A stretch of 34,630 nt of DNA from the NCBI GenBank assembly GCA_012519195.1, contig JAAYQP010000234.1:1-34630 (forward strand), written 5' to 3'. Below the pieces are notes generated by a model. It had not been told where the DNA came from, did not search any database, and saw only the letters and a program-made list of their open reading frames with translations. The position numbers and the translations under genes were made by a program. Below are positions 1 through 9,540 of the stretch, in pieces; the first letter of the stretch is position 1; every line of letters begins with the position of its first letter. Source of the DNA: Clostridiales bacterium (GTDB lineage: Bacteria > Bacillota > Clostridia > Lachnospirales > Lachnospiraceae).

Positions 1-1
1 A

Positions 2-298
2 TTAAGAAGGTTAAAGGAATCGACTTTGGACAGATTTATGAAGCAAATCTTTGTTTCGGAAGCGACTGGCTTTCAAAAACCCATGAAGGAGTATTTTGAC
101 TATTGTTTCAGGCGTATTGGTAATATTGATAAAGCCAGAACTATGATTATTGGTGACTCCCTAACATCGGATATGAAGGGCGGCAATAATGCAGGGATTA
201 CAACATGTTGGTATAATCCAGAGGAGAAACCGAATCATTTGGATATTGTAATTGATTATGAGATAAGACAATTAAAGGATTTATATTTGATCCTATAA
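2..298 (+). CDS. HAD-superfamily hydrolase (YjjG-like), C-terminal part; gene begins upstream of window
   Basis: Frame is open from the window edge (LRRLKESTLDRFMKQIFVSEATGFQKP...); GFQKP and IIGDSLTSDMKGGNNAGI match HAD motifs III/IV. Confidence 0.8.
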   Translation, partial: LRRLKESTLDRFMKQIFVSEATGFQKPMKEYFDYCFRRIGNIDKARTMIIGDSLTSDMKGGNNAGITTCWYNPEEKPNHLDIVIDYEIRQLKDLYLIL

Positions 299-389
299 TG
301 AATGTTATATATAAAATTATGGATCTTACTAGTTTCGCAATTATCTAAATAACGATTAAAGTAAAGGAGTATGATTGATTAATCAATGA

Positions 390-467
390 AAAGGTGATGG
401 TACAAAGTATATTAAATTATAATATAGTAAGATAGATTAGCATGAACTATTTTGTAACATCACCTTT
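390..467. repeat. Inverted repeat AAAGGTGATGGTACAAA / TTTGTAACATCACCTTT between convergent genes, possible bidirectional terminator
   Basis: 17-bp arms with one mismatch, 44-nt AT-rich spacer containing a nested TATATTA/TAATATA repeat. Confidence 0.6.
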
Positions 468-494
468 GAGTACGGATAAGAGATCTAACTCAAT

Positions 495-1454
495 TTAACA
501 ATTATCCTCAGGTACTCGATTTCTAACATATTTACTTTCTTTATAGGAAAAATTCTTTTTATGAAACTTAGCGATTGGCTCAGGGCCTCTCATGATATTT
601 CTTTCAATCTGGAGGACCCCATTTTTATCAGCTCGAATTCTCCAATCAACCAACATGATCTTACCCTCCGTAATCTCGATTCCCGTAATCCCTCTAGTAT
701 TTATACAGCATCCAGAATTAAAATAAGGAAGTTCTCCTGGTTTTGGAAATTTGGGACGATGGGTATGACCACAGATTAACATCATCTTATGCTTTGCAAT
801 CCACTTATTATAATTTTTCTCAATTTTATGTCTTTTATAAAGATTTCTCGCAGGGCTGGAGGGATTGTGAAAACCCACAACATGCATGTATTTCCAGAAA
901 AATCTCAATAAAAATTTAGATACATACCAGATCTGATCGTTAATGAAATCTCCCTGATGTCCATGAACAACCAGAATCTCTTGTTTGGTTTTCTTGTTTC
1001 TAAGTACAAGGGATTCTATAGGAACTAAGCCATTTAATAGATCAACAACACCCTGACCATATTCATCATAAAAATGATAATAGTTTTTACATACATATTT
1101 TTTATTCTTCAAATTAATGTTATGGTTCCCATACAGGATAATTAACCTATTGTCCATATGATATTTTTTTAGATTAGTAAAGACATCGCTATGTGCTATA
1201 CGAATATATTTAAATTTGGGATATTCCCATAGCTCATCACCATCACCAACTTCGACATAGGTATATCCATTATTATAATAATAATCAAGAGCGTGGAGAA
1301 AAAGATTTTGGTTTCTTGCAAACTCATCAGATACGCTATCATCCCCTCTATGGGAATCACTAAAAAAGATATACTTTGACTTTTCATCAAAGTATTCAAC
1401 CCGGGCTTTCTTGTAAGCTTGTGTCAATCTCTGATCAGTAAACATCCCAATCAC
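495..1454 (-). CDS. Calcineurin-like metallophosphoesterase family protein
   Basis: Motifs SDSHRGD, GDGDELWE, GNHN, VVHGHQGD, CGHTHRP. Confidence 0.85.
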   Translation of the reverse strand: MIGMFTDQRLTQAYKKARVEYFDEKSKYIFFSDSHRGDDSVSDEFARNQNLFLHALDYYYNNGYTYVEVGDGDELWEYPKFKYIRIAHSDVFTNLKKYHMDNRLIILYGNHNINLKNKKYVCKNYYHFYDEYGQGVVDLLNGLVPIESLVLRNKKTKQEILVVHGHQGDFINDQIWYVSKFLLRFFWKYMHVVGFHNPSSPARNLYKRHKIEKNYNKWIAKHKMMLICGHTHRPKFPKPGELPYFNSGCCINTRGITGIEITEGKIMLVDWRIRADKNGVLQIERNIMRGPEPIAKFHKKNFSYKESKYVRNRVPEDNC

Positions 1455-1916
1455 TCCGTAATTCTAATTTGAATTAATATCAAAAGTTATATTACAATTT
1501 GATATCATAATTTGTATTACATTACTTCAATCTCGAAAGTAGCTACTGTATTAGTATAGCCAAATGTTTACTAGGATATCGATTGATACATTATAAAAAT
1601 TTTAGAAAAGCATGGAATGGGCGAATTTTAATAAGTGGTAAAAGTATTGCATGGTACTAAATGATTGCCTAAGGGAGTAAAATAGTGGTAAAATATTTAG
1701 CATAAAGGGAATTGAAAAATTGTAATATCGGAAGAATAAAATTTCATTAAAAATATAAGGATAAAGAGAAGGGATTATCAATATTTTTAGATAAAGTTTA
1801 AATTGATAATTCTTTTCTGGGAGGATTAAGCATAAATGTTAGCAAAACAATGCAAAGGGTTGAAAACATAAGGAGTTGAGAGTGACTTGCTATTTAAACT
1901 GGAGGTAGATAAGATC

Positions 1917-2282
1917 ATGAACTCAGTAAATGAGTATATTAGTCATTACGAGGAAGAAAAGAAGGAATGGATCACTACCTTTGTTACATTTATGAGGAAA
2001 AACTATCCTAACTGGGAAGAGACAATCTCTTATCAGATGCCTACCTATAAATTCCTTGGGCAATATATTGCTTTTTCTGCTACAAAAACACATTTTACCC
2101 TTCATACCTTAGATTTTGTAATGCTAGATGAGCTTAAGGAGAAGTTAGATAATGCAAAATTCGGAAAACGTAGTGTTAAGGTTAAATATAAAGATAAAGA
2201 GGCCATTCCAATTTTGTTTGAGGCCTGTAGAAAGATTGCTGAACGAAGTAGGCAGGATGAAACAAACGATTATGTAATATAA
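1917..2282 (+). CDS. DUF1801/YdhG-like small protein
   Basis: MNSVNEYISHYEEEKKEW...PNWEETISYQMPTYKF...; GGAGGT RBS at 1901-1906 supports ATG 1917 rather than the TTG at 1887. Confidence 0.75.
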   Translation: MNSVNEYISHYEEEKKEWITTFVTFMRKNYPNWEETISYQMPTYKFLGQYIAFSATKTHFTLHTLDFVMLDELKEKLDNAKFGKRSVKVKYKDKEAIPILFEACRKIAERSRQDETNDYVI

Positions 2283-2342
2283 GGAAGCAAATGAGGATAA
2301 TTGACCTAAGTATTATACCAATAGAGGAATTGAGGAGAGCAA

Positions 2343-3092
2343 ATGCATAATTACAAATTAACGATACAATATGACGGGGGGAGATATAAGGGATGGCAAA
2401 GGTTGGGTAATACCAATAATACGATTCAGGGAAAGATTGAATATGTATTATCCGAACTTATGGGAGAGGAAATAGAGATAATAGGATCTAGCAGGACAGA
2501 TGCAGGAGTCCATGCCTTAGGACAAATTGCAAACTTTAAAACAAATAAAAACTTAAGTACAACTAAAATTCAAGAATATTTAAATCATTATCTTCCTCAG
2601 GATATTAGCATTATCCGGGTGGATAAGGTTTCTGAAAACTTTCATGCCCGTTATCATGCCCGGGCCAAAACTTATCTATATAGGATTTGGAACAGGGAAT
2701 ATTCTCATCCCTTTATGCGAAAATATAGTATGCACATCGAGGAGAAATTAGATCTGGAGGCAATGAAAAAGGCAGCAGGTTATTTTGTAGGTACTCATGA
2801 TTTTACGGCTTTTTCTAATGCTAAATCGAAGAAAAAGTCCATGGTACGTGAAATCTATTCGTTCTGGATCAATCAGGAGGACGGGTTTGTTGATATTCGA
2901 ATACGGGGAAACGGTTTTCTTTATAATATGGCCCGCTGGATTGCAGGGACTTTGATTGATGTTGGATTAGGTGATCTTGATGGGGAAAGTATCCCTACAA
3001 TTATCCAATCAAAGAAAAGAGATCGAACCGGTAGGCTGGCAGAACCACAGGGCTTGTACCTAGAAAATATTGAATATGAGGAATTTGAGTAA
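2343..3092 (+). CDS. truA: tRNA pseudouridine(38-40) synthase TruA
   Basis: YDGGRYKGWQR, SSRTDAGVHALGQ, RIRGNGFLYNMAR motifs. Confidence 0.95.
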   Translation: MHNYKLTIQYDGGRYKGWQRLGNTNNTIQGKIEYVLSELMGEEIEIIGSSRTDAGVHALGQIANFKTNKNLSTTKIQEYLNHYLPQDISIIRVDKVSENFHARYHARAKTYLYRIWNREYSHPFMRKYSMHIEEKLDLEAMKKAAGYFVGTHDFTAFSNAKSKKKSMVREIYSFWINQEDGFVDIRIRGNGFLYNMARWIAGTLIDVGLGDLDGESIPTIIQSKKRDRTGRLAEPQGLYLENIEYEEFE

Positions 3093-3190
3093 AGTAACTA
3101 TTGTTGTCATTTTTCGGGTTAGGTCCTGTGTTATGATTTTTAAATTTATAAATGATCTATAATAAAATTAATATAATAGGTGGGGTAAAG

Positions 3191-4312
3191 ATGGTAGAAG
3201 TGAGAGAAGTTTCAACCAGGAAAGAACAAAAGATATTTGCTAAGTTTCCTTATGAGTTGTATCAAAAGGTACCGCAAGCGATACCAGATCTGATTCAGGA
3301 TGAGCTGGATAATTTTAATTCCAATAAGAATCCAGCGTATCAATATTGTAGTGTGAAGCAATTCCTTGCTTTTCAGGATGGTAAGTGTGTTGGACGTATT
3401 GCAGGAATTATTAATCATGCAGCCAATGAGAAATGGAATACAAAGCGGATACGCTTCTCTAGAGTTGATTTTATTGATGACTATGAAGTTTCTGCTGCCT
3501 TGTTCCATGCAGTTGAGGAATATGGAAGATCAGAAGGCATGATGAATATCCATGGACCAATCGGATTCTGTGATATGGATCAACAAGGTATGTTAGTAGA
3601 GGGATTTGAGGAAGAAGGGATGTTTCTTACTATTTACAATTTCCCCTACTACATTAAGCATCTGGAGAAGTTAGGTTATATGAAGGATGTAGACTGGATA
3701 GAGTATCAGATTGGAATGCCCAAAGAAGAGAATGTTAAATTAAAAAAGATCTCCAATGCAGTGATGAAACGATATCATATCACCTTGATCGAACCAAAAA
3801 GTCGCAAGGAAATATCACCGTACATAACACCAGTATTAAATCTAATAAATATTGCTTACCGTAATCTTTATGGCACAGTCGAGCTATCAAAGGCTCAGAT
3901 CGAGAAATATTATAAGCAATTTAAACTTTTGATCAATCCCAATTATGTAAAACTGTTATTGGATGAGAACAAGAAGCTGGTTGGCTTTGGCCTAGCTATG
4001 CCATCCCTTAATCAAGCGATCAGAAAAAGCAGGGCAAGATTACTACCGTTTGGCTGGTATCGGATACTACGTGCTCCCTATGCGAAAACTAAGGTTTTAG
4101 ACCTATATCTCATAGGCATATTACCTGAAATGCAGAATAAAGGTCTTACCGCGGTACTCTTAAGTTCCATGACGGAAACAGCCGCTAAAAATGGAATTGA
4201 ATATGCAGAAACAGGGCCGGAACTAGAAACGAATCATCAGGTTCAAGCATTGTGGAAGCACTATGATGTTAGGCAACATAAGCGTCGACGCTGCTGGATT
4301 AAGAACCTATAA
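3191..4312 (+). CDS. GNAT-like N-acetyltransferase family protein
   Basis: GNAT-like C-terminal half (LDLYLIGILPEMQNKGLTAVLLSSM); start moved to ATG 3191 after GGTGGGG. Confidence 0.55.
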   Translation: MVEVREVSTRKEQKIFAKFPYELYQKVPQAIPDLIQDELDNFNSNKNPAYQYCSVKQFLAFQDGKCVGRIAGIINHAANEKWNTKRIRFSRVDFIDDYEVSAALFHAVEEYGRSEGMMNIHGPIGFCDMDQQGMLVEGFEEEGMFLTIYNFPYYIKHLEKLGYMKDVDWIEYQIGMPKEENVKLKKISNAVMKRYHITLIEPKSRKEISPYITPVLNLINIAYRNLYGTVELSKAQIEKYYKQFKLLINPNYVKLLLDENKKLVGFGLAMPSLNQAIRKSRARLLPFGWYRILRAPYAKTKVLDLYLIGILPEMQNKGLTAVLLSSMTETAAKNGIEYAETGPELETNHQVQALWKHYDVRQHKRRRCWIKNL

Positions 4313-4318
4313 TAAATT

Positions 4319-4379
4319 GCTGGAAGCCAGGAACCACTTCCTAATCGATAAAATATGGGAAGTGATACTGGTTTCCGGC
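4319..4379. terminator. Hairpin terminator after the GNAT-like gene
   Basis: GCTGGAAGCCAG..CACTTCC / GGGAAGTG..CTGGTTTCCGGC followed by ATTTTTATAT. Confidence 0.75.
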
Positions 4380-4456
4380 ATTTTTATATATTATATTATG
4401 GTTTAAGTCTATGATTATAGTATCATTTATAATAGTTTAGCTGTTTCCGTTCTTTC

Positions 4457-5674
4457 TTACTTTACACGAAGGATTTTTGGAGCCCTTGGAGCACGAAGCA
4501 TGCTGGCTTCTGGCATATGGGAACCGAGTAAGGGCTGAAGATAATATTTGAATGCATCGGTTACATTATTACCTTTTGCATTGATAAATTCGTCCGGCAT
4601 CAGTTTGGTCTTACCAGCAACTTTATGAAGCTCTGTTATCTGATAATCTACGGAATAATAGCCAGTTCTATGAATCGTGATAGAACCATCGATATTATGC
4701 CAGATAGCAAATTGGGCGGCCTTTTCACCAACCTCCCTTGCCTCATGCTGATCCACATCGGATACGCATCCCATGAAGGATCTCTGCAGATAACCTAAGG
4801 TATCAGAACGTACTCTTTGGATATTTAACTTCTGCTTAATCTGCTGAGTTAGAATTTCTCCTAATGCGCCGGTCCCTGATAATTGTACATTGCCATGGGC
4901 ATCTTTTTTGGTTTTTACTAGTTTTGTTACAATAGGAACGCCGTCTTCATCCTGAATGCCTTCGGAAACAGCAACAATGCATCGTCCATATCGATCATAA
5001 ACTTCTTTTACATCCTTTAGGAAATGATCCATGATAAATGGTCTTTCTGGAAGATATATAAGATGAGGACCATCATCAGGATACTTTTGAGCGATGGAAG
5101 CAGCAGCGGTCAAGAAACCGGCATGACGTCCCATCACTACACCGATATGTACTCCTGGAAGGGCTCGGTTATCCAGGTTAAGACCAATAAATGCCTGAGC
5201 AACAAATCTAGCGGTGGAAGGATAGCCAGGCGTATGGTCATTGATCATTAAGTCATTATCTATAGTTTTCGGTATATGAATTGCACGGAATTCGTAACCG
5301 GAGGATTCGGCTTGCTCATTTACGATACGTACGGTATCTGCAGAATCATTTCCTCCTATATAGAAGAAATAACGAACATTATGAGCCTTAAATACATTAA
5401 AGATTTCCTCGCAATAAGCCTTGTCAGGCTTGTCCCTTGTGGAAAATAATGCAGAGGAGGGAGTAATCGCAACTTGCTCTAGATTATGGGTTGTCTCCTG
5501 AGTTAAATCGAGAAAATCCTCATTAATAATACCGGAGACCCCATTGACAGCACCATAAACCTTAGTAACCTGAGGGAACTTTCTAGACTCTAGAACAACT
5601 CCTACCAGGGACTGATTAATAACTGCAGTGGGGCCTCCACCTTGTGCTACAACTACTTTACCTTCAAGTTTCAT
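4457..5674 (-). CDS. 6-phosphofructokinase family, likely diphosphate-dependent
   Basis: GGGPTAVIN, YIGGNDSADT, HIPKTIDNDL (PKTIDND rather than PGTIDND favours PPi use), MGRHAGFLTA. Confidence 0.88.
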   Translation of the reverse strand: MKLEGKVVVAQGGGPTAVINQSLVGVVLESRKFPQVTKVYGAVNGVSGIINEDFLDLTQETTHNLEQVAITPSSALFSTRDKPDKAYCEEIFNVFKAHNVRYFFYIGGNDSADTVRIVNEQAESSGYEFRAIHIPKTIDNDLMINDHTPGYPSTARFVAQAFIGLNLDNRALPGVHIGVVMGRHAGFLTAAASIAQKYPDDGPHLIYLPERPFIMDHFLKDVKEVYDRYGRCIVAVSEGIQDEDGVPIVTKLVKTKKDAHGNVQLSGTGALGEILTQQIKQKLNIQRVRSDTLGYLQRSFMGCVSDVDQHEAREVGEKAAQFAIWHNIDGSITIHRTGYYSVDYQITELHKVAGKTKLMPDEFINAKGNNVTDAFKYYLQPLLGSHMPEASMLRAPRAPKILRVK

Positions 5675-5870
5675 ACAAACTACACTCCTTTACGATAATT
5701 TAAAGTAACTACTTTGTGGCAGGGTACTACCTACCTTATTCCTTTGTTGCTTACTCATCAGGTACATGAAATTCGGCCGATAAAATGTCAACCTTCAGTT
5801 TTACGTGCATCTGATCAAGTCTTATCATAGAGTGGGTATCTGTAACTAGCACAGCTTATCTGTAAATCCC

Positions 5871-5899
5871 ATTGTACCATAGATTAACATTATCTGTAA
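5871..5899 (-). promoter_or_regulatory. Candidate sigma-A promoter for the phosphofructokinase gene (TTACAG-N17-TACAAT)
   Basis: Minus-strand -35 at 5894-5899 and -10 at 5871-5876, 17-nt spacer. Confidence 0.45.
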
Positions 5900-5942
5900 A
5901 TATATACAATGATATTTCCTTATAGTATTCTTCTTTTATTAC

Positions 5943-6063
5943 GAAATTAAGTTGAAAGATCATAGGAATTAATTATAATGATAGATAACCAATAATTATC
6001 ATGCAAACTTCGCTCAGAAACTAGGTTATTCTGTAATTAAATTTTGCGATCTAACTAGATTTG
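5943..6063. repeat. Foldback element copy C with partial conserved core TGCAAACTTCGCTCAGAAAC
   Basis: Core at 6002-6021 shared with 17403-17425 and 30708-30727; imperfect arms AGATC..AATTAATTA..ATAACC / GGTTAT..TAATTAAATT..GATCT. Confidence 0.6.
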
Positions 6064-6117
6064 CAATAGAACTTCAAGATAAAGAAAGGTGGTAGCGGTA
6101 ATCAGTCAAACGATTGT

Positions 6118-7014
6118 ATGAACCGCAATGAGATTATGAAAATGGCAAGAGTAAAATTAGTTTTTGCAATGCTGATCTTTGGAAGTATCGGATTATTTGT
6201 TCGTAATATTGATTTATCCTCTGGACAGATTGCATTGGCAAGAGGAGTGATTGGAAGTTTATTTCTATTGCTTGTAGGCCGTATTACAAAGCAAAAATTA
6301 TCACAAGGGGCAATCCGCCGTAATTTACTCCTCTTACTTCTCTCCGGGGCGCTAATCGGTTTTAATTGGATCCTTTTATTTGAAGCCTATAAATATACAA
6401 CCATATCAAAGGCAACACTTAGCTATTATTTTGCACCAGTGTTTGTAATGGTTTTGTCGCCTTGGATACTTAAAGAACGGTTGGAAATAAAGAAAATCCT
6501 GGGTATGATCTTGGCACTTGGGGGTATGTTTCTTGTAACCGGTATAGGGGAAGGCGCAGGAAAAGCGGATCTGTTGGGAATTGGTTTTGGTCTCATGGCG
6601 GCCATGCTTTATGCAACAGTAGTTCTGATGAATAAATTCCTTAAGGGACTGACGGGATTGGAAACTACGCTTGTTCAGATCAGTGCGGCTTCCATTGTTC
6701 TTCTTCCCTATATTCTAATTACAGAAGACCTTCAATATAAACAGCTAAATTCCATAGGAATGATCCTTTTAGTCATTGTAGGTATCATTAATACCGGACT
6801 AGCTTATCTATTATACTTTTCTTCCATGAAGGATCTAAGTGGTCAAACGATCTCTGTATTTAGCTATATTGATCCGATCTCTGCAATCCTTCTGTCGGTC
6901 GTATTATTAGGTGAGCATATGTCAGCAATTCAAGTTATAGGAGGAATACTTATTCTTGGAGGAACCTTTCTCAGTGAAAGAAAGAGCATGTCTCCCCAAA
7001 CTTCACGCAATTAA
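6118..7014 (+). CDS. DMT-superfamily transporter (EamA domain)
   Basis: About 10 hydrophobic segments; duplicated EamA pattern (LSYYFAPVFVMVLSPWILKERL, SYIDPISAILLSVVLLGEHMS). Confidence 0.9.
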   Translation: MNRNEIMKMARVKLVFAMLIFGSIGLFVRNIDLSSGQIALARGVIGSLFLLLVGRITKQKLSQGAIRRNLLLLLLSGALIGFNWILLFEAYKYTTISKATLSYYFAPVFVMVLSPWILKERLEIKKILGMILALGGMFLVTGIGEGAGKADLLGIGFGLMAAMLYATVVLMNKFLKGLTGLETTLVQISAASIVLLPYILITEDLQYKQLNSIGMILLVIVGIINTGLAYLLYFSSMKDLSGQTISVFSYIDPISAILLSVVLLGEHMSAIQVIGGILILGGTFLSERKSMSPQTSRN

Positions 7015-7038
7015 GCAACTAGAAAGATAATCTCTCTA

Positions 7039-7067
7039 TTGACAACTTATCCAGTAATCTTTAGAAT
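7039..7067 (+). promoter_or_regulatory. Sigma-A-like promoter for metF (TTGACA-N17-TAGAAT)
   Basis: TTGACA 7039-7044, TAGAAT 7062-7067. Confidence 0.7.
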
Positions 7068-7137
7068 AGATACATTAAATAACCAAAATCAGATTAGAAT
7101 AATAGGAAATAATCAAGAAAGAACAGGAGAATGAAAA

Positions 7138-8004
7138 ATGCGTATTGCATCCTTATTCGAACAAAAGAAAACGGTATTTTCTTTTGAGGTGTTTCCTCCT
7201 AAGAAAACAAGCTCCGTAGACACCATTTATGAAACCTTAGATGAACTTCAAAGCCTTCGTCCTGATTTTATTAGTGTAACCTATGGGGCTGGAGGAAATG
7301 CCGCTGGTGCTACAACCTGCGATATAGCATCTTTGATTAAGCATAAATATGGAATTGAACCATTGGCACATTTAACCTGTATCAATGATAGCAAATCTGA
7401 AATCAAAGAGATATTAAATCTGTTAGAGCAGAATGGGATTGAAAATATCCTTGCCCTCCGTGGTGATATTAATCCAAATAAGACACCTAAAAATGAATTT
7501 AAATATGCCAGTGAACTGGTTACTTTTATTAAAGAAAGAGGTGGATTTCATATATCTGGCGCTTGCTATCCAGAGGGACATATGGATTCGGAGAATTTAG
7601 TTGAAGATGTTTTACATTTAAAGAAAAAGGTCGATGCTGGAGCGCAGCATCTGATATCACAACTTTTCTTCGACAATGCTTTCTTCTATTCCTTTGTTGA
7701 AAGGGCTAGAATTGCAGGAATTAATGTTCCGATTGAAGCCGGTATTATGCCAGTAGTGAATAAGAAGCAGATAGAAAGAATGGTTACCCTCTGCGGTGCT
7801 AGCCTACCCCCTAAGTTTGTAAAGATGATGCAGAGATTTGAACATTCCCCTGAGGCCTTACGGGATGCTGGAATAGCCTATGCGGTCGATCAAATTGTAG
7901 ATCTTATCTCCCAAGGTGTTGATGGAATTCATCTCTATACAATGAATAATCCCTATATAGCAAAACGAATCAGTGAAAATATATCCGGATTACTTGGAGC
8001 TTAA
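7138..8004 (+). CDS. metF: Methylenetetrahydrofolate reductase
   Basis: FSFEVFPPK, SVTYGAGG, LALRGD, GACYPEGH, ISQLFFDNAFFYSF, AGIMPV. Confidence 0.95.
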   Translation: MRIASLFEQKKTVFSFEVFPPKKTSSVDTIYETLDELQSLRPDFISVTYGAGGNAAGATTCDIASLIKHKYGIEPLAHLTCINDSKSEIKEILNLLEQNGIENILALRGDINPNKTPKNEFKYASELVTFIKERGGFHISGACYPEGHMDSENLVEDVLHLKKKVDAGAQHLISQLFFDNAFFYSFVERARIAGINVPIEAGIMPVVNKKQIERMVTLCGASLPPKFVKMMQRFEHSPEALRDAGIAYAVDQIVDLISQGVDGIHLYTMNNPYIAKRISENISGLLGA

Positions 8005-8215
8005 GCTTTAAAATAATCATTAAATAATAGGTTTATAAATAATTCTTATTCATGTAATTTAGCTTGAAGTGTATAAATCCATGCAAAATAAGGTATCATT
8101 TAATAAAAATGAAACCTTAATAAGGCATGTAACGTCTAATCTTTGTTATGTGTATAGGAAAATCTTACAACTACTTGGACATAATAACATACGAACAATA
8201 GAAGAGGTGAAAGTT

Positions 8216-9385
8216 ATGAGGAGATATATTTTAGTCTTAGGCATAGGCTTATCTCTTGTATTCCTGGCAGCCTGTGGGAAAGATACGAACGACCAGAAGG
8301 AATCACCAACTCCCGAACCCACTCTTCCGGTTGAACAAGTAACGCCTGGTCCGATAGAAACAGAGGATAAGAATCAGGATGAAACTGGAAAGGAAGAAGA
8401 TAGGGAGACAGAGGATACCTATAATTCTGAAGATGATAATGCCTTAAATATTAGAAGCTATTATCCCTTTGTTAAGGATACAGAGTATGTCTATGAAGGT
8501 GAAGGAATGGAGTACGCATCCTTTCATGTCATCGTGGATTACTACGATGAAGCATCAGGACGTATCCAAACAAGAACGGATAATGGAGGAACCGTTACTG
8601 CGAAAGTCATAGAGGTCAAGGATGGAGAACTATCCCTGATAAAATCCATTGGTGAATTTTATTATCGCGATAATCTATTGGCTACCAAGGCCGGGGAGGA
8701 AGCAGCGGAAATATTGCTAATGGAACCCTTAAAAGAGGGAACTTCATGGAAATTACCGGATGGCAGCAAACGTTATATTTCAAAGACAGATGTAAAGATA
8801 GAGACCAAACTGGGAAGCTTTGAAACAATTGAGGTTACTACAGAGTATGAGGAATCTACAATACGGGAATACTATGCCCCTAATGTAGGGATGATCAAGT
8901 CGATCTTTAATAGCGAGGATTATGAGGTGACCTCCACCCTGAGTGAGATTAAGAAGAATAAACCACATACACAGACATTAGAAATCTTCTATCCCGGTAA
9001 GGATGAAAAGATTCATGTTGAGGAAAAGACGATAACCTTCCATACTAACGATGTTACTAGATTCGTATTGGAAAAAGAGATAAAGGAAGAACTGCAGAAG
9101 GAAGAGTATCTTCCGCTCATTACAACGAATACCAAAATCAACTCACTCTACTTAGGTGAGGATAATATCGTCTATGTAGATTTCTCGAGAGATCTAATTG
9201 CGGAGATGAATGCCGGAGCAGGTTATGAGCAGCTGATACTGCAGAGCATTACCAATACCTTAGGCAATTATTACGGAGCACAGGAAGTCTATATTACAGT
9301 GGATGGGAAGCCCTATGAATCTGGACATATCCTTTTAAAGAAGGGTGAAACATTAAAAGTTAATTTGGATGCTGTAGTAAGATAG
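8216..9385 (+). CDS. Lipoprotein with C-terminal GerMN (sporulation/germination) domain
   Basis: Signal/lipobox MRRYILVLGIGLSLVFLAAC; C-term LPLITTNTKINSLYLGEDNIVYVDFSRDL...GAGYEQLILQSITNTL. ATG 8216 preferred over 8069. Confidence 0.8.
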   Translation: MRRYILVLGIGLSLVFLAACGKDTNDQKESPTPEPTLPVEQVTPGPIETEDKNQDETGKEEDRETEDTYNSEDDNALNIRSYYPFVKDTEYVYEGEGMEYASFHVIVDYYDEASGRIQTRTDNGGTVTAKVIEVKDGELSLIKSIGEFYYRDNLLATKAGEEAAEILLMEPLKEGTSWKLPDGSKRYISKTDVKIETKLGSFETIEVTTEYEESTIREYYAPNVGMIKSIFNSEDYEVTSTLSEIKKNKPHTQTLEIFYPGKDEKIHVEEKTITFHTNDVTRFVLEKEIKEELQKEEYLPLITTNTKINSLYLGEDNIVYVDFSRDLIAEMNAGAGYEQLILQSITNTLGNYYGAQEVYITVDGKPYESGHILLKKGETLKVNLDAVVR

Positions 9386-9414
9386 ATTGGTTGAAAATTA
9401 AATCATTAATAGGA

Positions 9415-9460
9415 AATGGGGTACCGCATAATTTCAAGCGATAGCCCCATTTTATTTTGC
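9415..9460 (+). terminator. Hairpin terminator after the GerMN lipoprotein
   Basis: AAATGGG / CCCATTT stem then TTTTATTTT. Confidence 0.55.
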
Positions 9461-9540
9461 GATTAAGCATAGTGAGCATTTGAATATTTACACTCATCCA
9501 TACTTATTGTAATATGTGAATTCTAAGGTGAAACAATCTA

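Noticed and set aside
1196-1399. Overlapping ORFs inside longer genes (also 561-779, 3212-3508, 5024-5251, 12499-12693, 14642-14836, 19405-19605, 20031-20231, 25123-25338, 28050-28325, 31832-32057 and similar)
   Set aside because: Shadow reading frames of well-supported genes; no RBS or family resemblance
1771-1820. GATTATCAAT/ATTGATAATT inverted repeat upstream of the DUF1801-like gene
   Set aside because: Short, very AT-rich, no neighbouring promoter or T-tract clear enough to assign a function
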